Below, one piece after another: positions 13,701 through 23,847 of a DNA stretch of 53,051 bases. Each line of letters starts with the position of its first letter. Positions within the stretch are counted from its first letter, which is position 1. Source of the DNA: Ophiosphaerella korrae (taxonomy: Eukaryota > Ascomycota > Dothideomycetes > Pleosporales > Phaeosphaeriaceae); the NCBI GenBank assembly GCA_028456385.1, contig JALNQF010000289.1, forward strand, positions 1 through 53,051, in the 5' to 3' direction. The position numbers and the translations under genes were made by a program. Under the pieces are notes generated by a model, which was not told the DNA's origin, ran no database searches, and saw only the letters and a program-made list of their open reading frames with translations.

Positions 13701-16573
13701 AAGAACTAATACCTACTACTATAAATAGATAGAATATAAAATAGACTATAAAAAGTAAAAATCTTTATAAAGCTAGATATTTAGAACGCTTACTACTAAA
13801 TTAGAATTAAAGAAAGTAATAAGTAAAAAATAGTATTTAGAATATAGTATAAACTATATAAATACTTAGTTATACTATTTAGCTTAATAAACGCACTAGT
13901 AGTATTCTAAGAGAGAATTAATATAGTACTAAAAGAGTACTTAGATATATTTATATTTATATACCTAGACAATATCCTTATATTCTTAGAAATAGAAGAA
14001 GAATACGTATAATATATATATAAAGTATTAAAGAAACTAGTAGAAAATAAGCTATTTCTTAAAATAAGGAAATACAAATTCTATGTAAAAGAAATAGATT
14101 TCCTTAGATTTATTATTAAACTAAGAAAAATTAAGATTAACTTAAAAAAGATTAAATTAATTAACAAATAGCTAATACTAAGAAACCTAAAAAAGGTATA
14201 ATAATTTTATAAGCTAGCTAACTTTTATAAAAAGTTAATAGTAAGATAGTCTAAAGATATAAAACTAATAATAAAACTTATAAAGAAAGATATACTATTT
14301 AAATAGATAAAAGAATATAAAGAAGTATTTAAAATAATTAAGAAGAAATTTATAGAAAATCTAGTTATTAGAATATATAACCTAGATCTACTAGTAATAG
14401 TAAAAATAAATATATCTAACTTAGTCTATAAAATAGCACTAATATAAGAAAACCTAGAGACTAGAAAAAAATACTTAGTTAAATACTTCTCTAAAAAAAT
14501 AAAAGAAGTAAAACTTAACTACTTAATCTATAATAAAGAAATACTAGTAATCTATAAAGTATTTAGATATTAGAGAGTATACTTATAAAGAGTAAAGTAT
14601 TAGATAAAGGTCTATATAGACTATAAGAACCTTATAAGATTTATAATAAATAAAGAATTATTATAATACTATATAAGATAGTAGGAGTTTCTATTAATAT
14701 TTAATATAGAAATTATATATATAAAAAGGAAAGATAACTAATTTATAGACGCCTTTAGTAAAAGACTAAACTTATAAGAAGAAGTAAGTACTACTAGTAT
14801 AGTCTTAGTTAAGAATAAAGAAGGATATTTAGTTCTAAATATACTTAAAATAGCTATAATACTTAAAAGAATAAGTAGTAAGCTAAATAAATAGATTTAG
14901 AAAATAATAAAAGAAGTATCTAAAGAAATAAAAAAACTAGAAATCTAAAAAGGATTTATATAAGCCTATAGAAGAATATATATTCTAAAGAAGATTTAAA
15001 GAGAATTTATATAATAATTCTATAAAGTACTAACGTATAGTTACTAAGGTATTAAAAAAATATTAGATAAATTACTATAAGACTACTATATTCTAAAAGT
15101 AAAGTAACTAGTAATAAAAGTACTATATAACTATATAAAATATTATAGAAATAAATATAGTAGATATATACTATATAGAATATTATAACTTATAAAAGTA
15201 CTAAAATAACTATAAAGAGTTATTATAATAGACTTTATTATAAAATTACCTAAGTCTAAAAACTTAATATTAAGAGTTAAGTATAATAGAATCTTAATAA
15301 TAGTAAATAAATTAATAAAGTATATATACTTCTAACTATATAAAGAGAAAAGTAGGATAGAGGTTACTATATACTAAATCCTAGAAATAGTAATTAGCTA
15401 ATATAGACTACTAGATAAGATTATTATAGATAGAGACGTAAGATTTATATTAAAACTATAGAGAATAATAGTAGCGTAATTAGGAATATAATACGTAATA
15501 TCTATAGTATATTACTTATAAATAGATAGATAATTAGAATAAATAAATTAAATAGTAGAGTAATACCTAAGATACTACTTTAACTATAACTAGAATAATT
15601 AAGTATAACTACTACTTATAGTATAGTTAGTATATAATAGCGTAAAGAATATAGTAATAAAAATATTACTCTTTTTTATAAACTATAGATTTAAACCTAA
15701 TATATACTAGATACTAAAAAACTAGATATTTTAGTCTCTAAGAAGAGAAAACTTTACTAATAGACTTAAAGATATATATAATTAACTAAGATAAGACGTA
15801 GAATTCCTATATAATTATATAGTAAAGTACTATAATAAGAAATATAAAGAAAGACTTTAATTTAAAATAAAAGAAAAAGTATAGTTAGTATAAAAAAATA
15901 TTAAGAGTAAATAACTAAGTTTAAAATTAGACTATATTAAGATAAGACTATATAAAGTTAAGAAAAAAGTTATACTAATTATATTTAAGCTAAAACTACT
16001 AAATAAGATAAAGATATACTTAATATTCTATATAGCTCTACTAGAATAAGTACTATAAAATATAGAACTACTAGTATATAAAGTAGATATATATAGAGAA
16101 TAGAAAAAATAAGAAGTTAAAGAAATCTTATAATACTAGTTCTATAATAGTAGAAACTACTACTTAGTAAAATAGATAGGTATAGATAAAAAAGAGAAAC
16201 TATAAGAAAATATATAAGAACTAGAAGATAACCTTAATTACTTTAAGAAACTAAAAGATTTCTAAAGTTAAAACTTTCTAGAACGCCTAGTAATAAACTA
16301 AAAGAACTAATATTACTACTACTAGATAAAGAGATAATAAAAATATTTAATATAAAACTTACTATAATAATATTAAACGCTTTATCTAAGTCTAGCTTAG
16401 CTTTTAGAGCTACTAACTATTTAGCTAACTTTTTATTATTTAATACCTTTATCTTATAAAGATAAAAGAAATAAGCTTAATTCTTTACTAGCTTACTCTA
16501 TATAAGCTCCTAGATTTACTTATACTTAGCTTTAGCCTCTATAATTTAAAATAGTAATTTCTCTTAAGTTTAG

Positions 16574-17008
16574 TTAATAGCTCTCCCTATTATTATTAAG
16601 CCTAGATATAAGAATAAGTATAATAAACGTATACTTAGAAAGAGAAACACTAGATACGTTATAAAAACTACGTATATTTATATAAATATATACTTTATAA
16701 GCTTTACTATTATTTATAAAAATAATATAAAGAAGAGACTTAGGGTTTAACTTAGAAGAAGTATAATATAGATAAAGAAATATCTTAATATTATTACGTA
16801 ATATATAATTAGTAAGAAGATAGTAATAATATATAGATAAAATAACTATAGAGAGTAATAAAGAACTATAAATTAATAAAGAAAGTAGATTAATAACTTT
16901 AGCTCTAAAATAGATAAATAAAGACTTACTTAAAAGAGAAAATAGTATTATAATAGTAATAAGAGAGCTATAAATAGATCTAATTAGCTTTAACTTAGAT
17001 ACTAACAA
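16574..17008 (-). other. Antisense open frame between pol and 3' LTR of element A, conserved in B and C
   Basis: On the strand opposite to gag-pol, 144 codons are open across the 3' spacer and into the LTR. The matching antisense frame in B (about 42836-43100) and C (about 47780-48060, plus strand) is open over its last 70-90 codons, with the same peptide blocks (LKLN-x-KSLLYIIF, NNSKAYKVYIYIN, SLSK-x-TFIILIL, RLNNNRESY) and the same stop. B and C have a TAG further upstream. No known domain is recognised. It may be a genuine accessory frame, or a stretch that simply lacks RIP-sensitive CAA/CAG/CGA/TGG codons. Confidence 0.3.
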
Positions 17009-17334
17009 AGTATAAGATAAGTAAAGTAATAACTTAGATTAAGAAGCTATATATAATTAAGATACCTAAAGTAATCTATAATCTATAATCTATTAGTCTT
17101 AGTAACTATAGATTAATAGATTACAATAAGTATATAGTTAGTAGTAATATATATTATTAGGATAGTATTAGTAATTTAATCCTTTAACTATAGAACGCTA
17201 ATACAAAATAGTTATAAAATATCTTCTATTATTTATAGTTATTATAGATCCCTATATAAGCTTTTATTATTACTTTATAATCTACTAACTTTTTTAGATA
17301 AGTACCTATAGTTAATAATAGGCAGCCTATTATA
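16946..17334 (+). repeat. 3' LTR of element A
   Basis: 389 bp, matching 10348-10777 apart from a shorter internal palindromic array (about 17070-17130). It is followed by the TAAAG target duplication at 17335-17339. Confidence 0.85.
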
Positions 17335-17339
17335 TAAAG

Positions 17340-17744
17340 CTAGTAAGTTTTTTAGTATTTAGATAAGCTCTTATAATATAGCTTTATTATTTATAAGTAA
17401 AGTTATTTTAGCTATTACTAGATAGCTTAGATTAACTATAGTATTTACCTAGGTACTTAGTACTCTAAGGCGTACTATTTATAATATCTAGGTATCTTTT
17501 TTAGCTTAGTACTTATCTATTATAAGCTTATAGGTAGCTACTTATTCTATAAATACTAGGCTCTTTAGTTTAAGTTAAATTAGTTTATTAGCGTATATAT
17601 TAGGAGTATTATTAGCTTCTAGGTTAATAAGCTTCTAGATACCTAGCTTAAGCGCGTTGTAGTAGAGTTATATAAACTATACTAGCTATTATAAGCGCTT
17701 ATTAAGTAGGATAGTACCTTTGTTAAGTAGAGTAATTGTTTAAG
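17340..17744. other. AT-rich stretch without gene, host DNA of element A
   Basis: This continues the sequence that element A interrupted (9950-10347). It is AT-rich with scattered CpG-containing words such as AAGCGCGTTG but no open frame, no LTR match and no recognised domain. Composition changes to balanced within about 100 bp around 17740-17800, the left edge of the gene island. Confidence 0.5.
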
Positions 17745-17781
17745 TGATAGATAAGATAAGATAAGATAGGATAGGATAGGA
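17745..17781 (+). repeat. GATA(A/G)G tandem array at the island boundary
   Basis: GATA occurs seven times in about 37 bp (GATAGATAAGATAAG, then GATAGGATAGG). GATAAG is the known core site of fungal GATA factors (AreA/NreB, white-collar family), so the array could be a regulatory element. It could equally be a simple microsatellite. It lies 1.1 kb upstream of the first MFS gene. Confidence 0.45.
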
Positions 17782-18927
17782 GTATACTAAGCTCGCGATC
17801 TCTTGCTGCAGTGCACAGGATGGAACTATCGAGTGATTTTTAGCGCTGGGCTTATAACTGTTGCGAGATGCGAGCTTAGGAATAAGTGGGAGATGATCAT
17901 TGATTGAAGAGCTATCTAAGCTGGACTACTTATACACAGTGGAGCAGCTCGAACGGCTCGTGCGGCTCGCTTACTGCTGCGGGCTTACCCGAATCGTATA
18001 GAGCGGAGCTCTAACTTGCGACAACAGGCAACATGAACGAACGTTGTAGGGCTGTATTAGCTGCTAATAGTGGCTATAAGCTATATTGAGGCATTAGCGC
18101 TGTCTTTTTTTGTATAGAAATACAATACAATACGTAACTTATTCGATGAGTTTCTATGGCCTCAGCTCCCTAGGGTCCACTATTATCAGTCCCACTTGCA
18201 CCCCCCTTGTAGCACTCACCCTTTCCTGCGCTCCCTTGTAGAGTCTCAGCCACTATGCAGAGGGTGAGGCCTCAAACGGTCCGATTACGGTACTTGTCTG
18301 GCTGCGCATTCATCGCCGGCCACACGGTCGTAGATTTAAGATCGATAAGAACAGCACCATTTTAGGTAGATCCTGGATACCGGTAGGCCAGAGTCGAAAT
18401 ATATTCAGCATATTACCCTCACTCGTACCTTCGGATGACCAAGTATTGATAGGCAGGGAGAGTAAGCTTGCGTCAAAGGACGACTGCCTGCTAAAGTCGT
18501 CACGCCTTCGCGTCGACTAATGCGTGACTATTTGTGCGTCCCTCTACCTACCCGCCACGTGCCGACAACGCGTGGAATACGGGTTCGTACTGCATAGGGT
18601 TCATAGTTCGCAGGATACAGGCGCCCCAAACGTGGCCGCACAAAGTCGGCAGCCGGAGTGCAATAGTTTCAAATAGGGGCACCGGATCGGACTCACAGTT
18701 CGTTCCGGGCGCCGGACCTCCAAGACTGTCAGCTTACCTAAACCCATCATGTACTTCCGTGCTTCACACAAAGTGTAAAACGACCACGACCCTACTGTCA
18801 CTGGGCCAGTAGAGGCATCTTTCCTTAGACTCCGTACGCTATCAGCTTCTGTGATCCTGTTACTTCACCTTTTTCTATTTTTACTTTCTAGCTGTGGTGC
18901 TCTTCAACTATACCCCTTCTTCTAGCC
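17782..18927. other. Intergenic region upstream of the first MFS gene
   Basis: Non-repetitive, GC-balanced sequence. Short open stretches exist on both strands at 18534-18812 but they overlap each other, lack recognisable domains and show no splice logic, so no gene is called. The last about 60 bp before the ATG at 18928 are pyrimidine-rich (CTTCTTCTAGCC just before the start), typical of filamentous fungal core promoters. Confidence 0.5.
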
Positions 18928-20821
18928 ATGACTACTCCTTACACATACGCGAGAGTCGCCGACGATGAGAGCGATGATCCTCCGAAGTATAGTCCCAGGC
19001 CCTTCCCTTGGTATCGGAAACCTTCAGTACGTATACTTACATAGACCCTGAAGAATTTCTATGAAACTAAACTAAGCAGGTGTTCTGGTTGTTACCCGTC
19101 TTTTTGCTATTCAATCTAGCAATGGGGGCAACTTCCATGCCTAGAATGAATGTTGTCATCTCACTGATATGCCGTAACATTCTTGCCAAAGGCACGCCTA
19201 CTGATGCCGAAGGTTCATCAGACGACACAATGCAGCAGAAACGTCATGGTGTAGGACTGCCCAGCTCATCTATGAATATGAGCACTGCGACCGGTAATTT
19301 TTCTGCTTCAGCAATTATCATCGGAGAATACAATCCGCAATGTTCCTTCAAGGAAGTTGAATCAGCCACAGCAATGTTCAATCTCTGGGGCAACTTGATT
19401 GCTGGCGTTATTGCAGCAATGGCGACACCGTTTTGGGGAAAACTTAGTGATCGTTTTGGACGCGTCAAACCCTTAGCAGCAGCAACAACTGTAATGCTCG
19501 CATCGGAAGTACTAATGGTTCTTATTGCGAAATTCCCAGACACATTGTCACTTGGCTGGGCCTACCTGACCTTTGTACTAGAGGGCATCAGGTGAGATCT
19601 ACACATGTTCAAATTCGGTGCCTTGGATACTAACTTTGACTAAGCGGATCTTTTATCCTTATTATGGCATTGGCTTCATCATACGCGGCAGATTGTACCA
19701 AACTAGAAGATAGAAATCTTGCTCTTGGCTGGTTCCATGGCAGCATGTTCTTCGGTATGGCTGCAGGACCCGCCTTTGGTGGATTCCTCGGAATGAGCGG
19801 CGATAAAAGTAACCCTATGTTAATTTTTTATACTGGCTTGGTAAGTTTCACATTGGCTACTCCTTGCAACCTTTTATTGACACCCTGATAGGCGATGAGG
19901 GCTTTTGGTGTTGTGTTTCTTGCTGTGGTGCCGGAAAGCCTCCAGATAGACGATAAAGACCGACAACCATTCCTAAAACAACTCAAACTATACCTGCGAG
20001 AATCATCGCAAGGCTCATGGTCCGAACGGCTGAAACGTGTTAATCCTATACGCCTGCTTCGAATTTTGTCACCGTACAATCCTCACGTCGACCGATCAAC
20101 ACAACGAAACCTGCTAGCTTTGGCAAGCATGAATACCATTCTTTTTGGGGCTGTGATGGGAGCTATGAATGTCATGATGCTATACTCGGAATTCCGCTTT
20201 GGATGGGGCAATAAGGAATCGGGCATCTTCCTATCTACTGTCAACCTCTTTCGGACTCTAGCTACAGTGGTTATCCTACCCATCGTAATTACAGTATCGC
20301 GACGCTACTTCGGCACTAAAGGATCCTCCTCTGGGCATGCACACCATCATGCCTCTTCAGAGGATGCTGCTGGTCACGTTGATTCATTAGATATCTTTCT
20401 CCTACGTACTTCCATCCTTTCCGACACAATCGGTTATATCGGATATGCAATTTCGCCCACGGGTGCACTCTTTACACTATCAGGCGCCATCGCCTCGCTT
20501 GGTGCCATCGGGCTTGCCACCTCAGAGGCAACCATGACAAAATTACTTCCAGCCGCGCAGACAGGAGAGTTATTGGGGGCTTTGGGTTTCTTACAGGCAC
20601 TTGCTAGGATAATAGCACCTACAGTGGCGAGTCTAACGTATAGCTGGACGACCGAAAGCTTACCGCAACTCGTGTTCTGGGGTATCGCCGTCTGTTTCGT
20701 TATTGCAGGATCTCTGACTTGGTTGATACGGACTGGTACAGCGAAGGACTCAAAGAGGAGTGTAGATGGTGAAGAGGATGGAGAGGACATGATTCCGTTG
20801 CAGGCCAACAAGCAATATTAG
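18928..20821 (+). CDS. Major facilitator (DHA1-type) transporter, intact, four exons
   Basis: Predicted exons are 18928-19026, 19080-19591, 19645-19840 and 19892-20821. The three introns of 53, 53 and 51 bp have GTACGT, GTGAGA and GTAAGT donors; the second has a perfect TACTAAC branch site. The joined product is 578 aa. The first membrane helix follows FWLLPVFLLFNLAMGA at about residue 34, and motif A (GKLSDRFGR) sits at 153-161. The block ISGSFILIMALASSYAADCT, rebuilt across intron 2, is typical of fungal DHA1 proteins related to the TetA/Hiat1-like group. A His-rich cytosolic loop (GHAHHH, about 417-422) interrupts the second half. The acidic C-terminus ends at TAG 20819. Family knowledge makes it a plasma-membrane proton antiporter for drug-like molecules. 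Beside the isocyanide synthase it is the likely exporter or self-protection pump, but the substrate is inferred. It converges on the regulator gene. Confidence 0.9.
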
Positions 20822-21068
20822 TGCCACTCATGTACACGCGGAGCATCAATTGGGCATGTTGTATAACACAGTTTCATTAACCTTTATATTTTTTACAATT
20901 TGATGCCTGCATACAGTTGATACAGCTTAAGATATAGAGAAGTTAGCAGGTCCCGGGTGAAGTAGAAACAAGTCAACCAAACCTTGAACATACGCTGAGT
21001 CAGATATGCAAGTGACGAGCAGTTCATAAGAAGGATTTTTTTCGCATAAATTTAGCTAACTAGCTCTC
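20822..21068. other. Convergent intergenic spacer
   Basis: 247 bp between the stop codons of the MFS gene (+) and the transcription factor gene (-). AT-rich tracts (TTTATATTTTTTACAATTT near 20882) could serve as 3'-end processing signals. No gene is seen. Confidence 0.4.
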
Positions 21069-23540
21069 TTAAAATCCCAAATCATCTTCTCCAAATATTG
21101 TTGGATCCAAGCCTCCAGCACCCCAGAGTCCGCCGTCTAGGAAGTCTTCTAGATTCTCAAAGGCTGGCATCGCGGTCAAAGCGTCATCCACCAGGAAAGA
21201 ATTATTGTTGGTCTCGAGCTCAATCGATTGATGTGGAATTTCATTGGCTATATTAGCAGAGAGTGTGCCAGCAGGCACATAATGTTCGTTGCTTCTTGCG
21301 TTATCCTCGTGTGGATCCCTAATGGTCTCAAGAGGTGACTCATCATTTGTACCGGTAGCTTGCGAGGTAGGCCGGATCTTCTGAACGTACCAATTTCGAG
21401 TCTTTTCCATAGCCATGAATATGGAAAACCAGAAGTCTGGATGAGGCTGGGAGGTACGGTTGAAGGTTGTCAAAGATTGCATGCGGTAACATAATGACTC
21501 AAGATAGAGACCTATTCGCACGCGCTCCTGCGCAAATTTGATATCCCAAGCTGGAATTTGGCTTGTGCTAGGAAAGGATAGCTTGGAAATTATAATGAGA
21601 ACATAGGGGAGGCGCATCCATTCAACGAAGGAGACGAGATGATATTGGGAGACGGGAATCGCTAGCATTTTGTCAAGAAACGTCTTGCCGGCTTCAAGGC
21701 ATGAGAGCAGAATGTCTAGCTGGACCGCATTTCCCATAGCATTGGCACTGCTGCTCATACGAGTTGCAGCATTATGCAGTACCATGTCTGCAAAAGTGTA
21801 TTGGAGGTTATAGCCTTGATATCCAATGTGCTGTTAGTAGATTCTTTTGGAGCTTAAATGCATTGTTTTGCTTGCTTACCTCGATCTTCTAACTCGGCTA
21901 TTGTTTCGTGTTCTAATGCTTTCATCTGCGATTCCAAGAGTCGAAAATGCATCTGGAATCGCATGTCGGAGTCGGTGAAGTTGTGAGAGTCGTCTGACAG
22001 AAAATTCTCATAAATCTGGTCGTCAATACATCGAAGACTCGTCATTTGCATCAAGATAGCATCTGAAGGATATTCGAGATCGTTTTTGAGGCGTACAGCA
22101 CACTCTGTCATGTATTGTGTGTGTTTCAGCAAGTTCGGTTTAGTCAGTGCATCGGCGAAACTTGAAATGATTAGTAAAGGCCTGAGGCGGTTTAAGATAA
22201 CGCGGTGCAGCAACGTTCCCTTGACCATAGGGCAAACTTACGCAGAAGACAGGTAATAACACCCAAGTAGTGTCCTCTGTGCTTCCCGTTCATCGCTAGG
22301 AGAGACTGCAGCAGGCTTCTGATAGCCGGGAATTTCAATCAACGGTTTCTTTGGCTTCTGATAAATGCCCATGTCGATTACTAACCCGATTGCAAGCTGT
22401 AGTAAAGGTTGAAACTGCAGTGACTGATGGGTGAGGTAGAAATGATACCTGTGAGCTGTTAGCTACTAAACATTTTGTGCACAATGTAAAAGTTAACAGA
22501 GAAGCAAATGACATAGTCCTAAGCTTCAAAGTCGGTAACCTGAGGCCCATAAAAAAAAAGCAGAAAAGAGAGGAAGGACTCTGGATTTGCTTACCATGCG
22601 AGATAAACAAGTACACTTTGAATTATGCTGATAGTTTTGCGCGGGCGAAGAATCGTTCTGTGAGCAAGCTCAAGCCGATATTGTTCGTCGAGGGCAAGTT
22701 GAAGTGACCTATCCTTCCAGGATGCAGTCATCAAGATTGCTAGTAGCAACATAGGCTTTTGGGAATTTAGAATCTCGGCGGTCACGGTGGTGGGTATCGG
22801 GACGAAGGGAAAGAAATTTGACATGGAACGGAACTCGTTCAGTAAATCATTCGCACGCCCACTCAATATGAGGCCTCTAACGAGATCATGGTCGATGGTT
22901 GGCTCAATACCGGCACTTTGGGGTCTTGTATCGTGTTGTTGATCTGATCCGCTTTGGGGTGATTGGAAATTATGTATCTGCCCAAGTTCATGAACTGAAT
23001 TGTCCGTCGGCAGAGGGCGGCAATCTATACGCATGGGCGATTGGTATTGTGAGGCAGCGCCTGGAACAGAGCTTTTGCTTTATATGGTAAGGCTATGCAC
23101 TTGTATTACGCTGATGATGAAGTGATTGGGGCAATACCTTGTGGCCCTGGGTGCTGGGTCATCCGAAGGGCCTGATTCACTAAGGAGGGCAACTAAGCCA
23201 TCTAGTTTTTGTTCCATCTGTGATATGCGGCTGGAGAAAGCTAAGGTAAGACACTATCGGGTCAGTCGGGGTTACCGTTACTCACGAAGAGCCCAAGGTG
23301 CGGATTCTTTTAGCCCGGGGCCTGTTCTCGGTCCACGTACAAGTTCGTTTCGACGTAAAGCACCTAATTTATTATCAGTAAACAGATGAACCTGATTTTG
23401 AAGAGCCTTCATCACTTTAGACAGGTTCCTGACTGAATGGAGGGAAGACATCGTGCTTTAAGGCTTCGACATGGCTGACAAGCGTGAGAAACGCGGGTGC
23501 GTTTTGGAGTTTGAGACTGGATTTGTTCGCTATCTTCCAT
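21069..23540 (-). CDS. Zn2Cys6 transcription factor with fungal middle homology region, seven exons
   Basis: Exons on the minus strand are 23540-23416, 23363-23286, 23230-23138, 23071-22595, 22448-22242, 22160-21880 and 21787-21069. Introns are 52, 55, 66, 146, 81 and 92 bp and the frame is kept throughout, giving 659 aa. The fourth acceptor could be 6 bp earlier. The binuclear cluster is complete: Cys21, 24, 31, 40, 43 and 50 (C-x2-C-x6-C-x8-C-x2-C-x6-C), with intron 1 falling between the fourth and fifth Cys, followed by a basic stretch (RPRAKRIR) and a short coiled-coil-like heptad (MEQKLDGLVALL). The middle homology region follows with FFPFVPIP, VYLAWYHFYL, EAQRTLLGCYYLSSA and YPSDAILMQ blocks. 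The C-terminus is acidic and aromatic (VDDALTAMPAFENLEDFLDGG), a likely activation region. The nuclear regulator lies 307 bp downstream of the synthase stop codon on the same strand, so it is the obvious candidate pathway regulator. Confidence 0.9.
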
Positions 23541-23847
23541 ATCTGTGTGTTTGGTCTGTTGGTAGAATTGGATACGCCAATGCTGGTTGTCGGTCTGTTA
23601 CACGGGGGTAACGAGACAGGTCACGGAGCGCACAGCCTTAAAGCGCCGACTTCATGTTCCTTGTGGAACAATGCCACGCTAAACCCAAAGCATATGTACA
23701 TCCGAGCAACACGAAACGGAATAAGAAAAAATGCGTAGGATTTGATTCTAGTGTCTAGCAATTTCTTCCCAACGATTGTCCAATTTGGTCTGTTTCTCAC
23801 CATTCTCTCAATCAAGTTCGCCATGCCTCTTTAGCCTTTTCCTGCAC

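Larger units (their letters stand above)
10348..17334 (+). mobile_element. Complete but RIP-destroyed Ty3/Gypsy chromovirus-type LTR retrotransposon A
   Basis: This 6987-bp element is flanked by the perfect 5-bp duplication TAAAG (10343-10347 and 17335-17339). LTRs are at 10348-10777 and 16946-17334. Reading through stops on the plus strand, two CCHC zinc knuckles of Gag are recognisable (about 11740-11782 and 11811-11855, with Cys/His codons shifted to Tyr). The RT catalytic box is YLDN (13962-13973) and integrase shows a DFI-x-K-LPKS-like block (about 15217-15262). A chromodomain YYLVKW box, with W now a stop, lies near 16158-16181. PR-RT-IN order with a terminal chromodomain is the chromovirus plan. 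About 560 bp follow before the 3' LTR. CpA/TpG depletion and hundreds of stops show it is inactive. Confidence 0.9.

Noticed and set aside
1..17740. Mitochondrial DNA as explanation for the AT-rich blocks
   Set aside because: LTR retrotransposon structure with target duplications, RIP-type CpA loss, and direct continuity with intron-bearing nuclear genes argue against it.
18534..18812. Overlapping open frames on both strands (92 and 66 codons) upstream of the MFS gene
   Set aside because: No domain, no splice signals, both strands open at once; looks like chance openness in GC-balanced DNA.
20822..21068. A small gene between the convergent MFS and regulator genes
   Set aside because: Only 247 bp, AT-rich, no open frame with a start and family signal.
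22477..22707. Plus-strand frame overlapping the regulator
   Set aside because: It lies antisense across intron 4 and exon 4 of the well-supported Zn2Cys6 gene.
23126..23738. Plus-strand frames of 84-87 codons
   Set aside because: Antisense to the DNA-binding region of the regulator and its upstream spacer; the minus strand carries the complete Cys6 motif.
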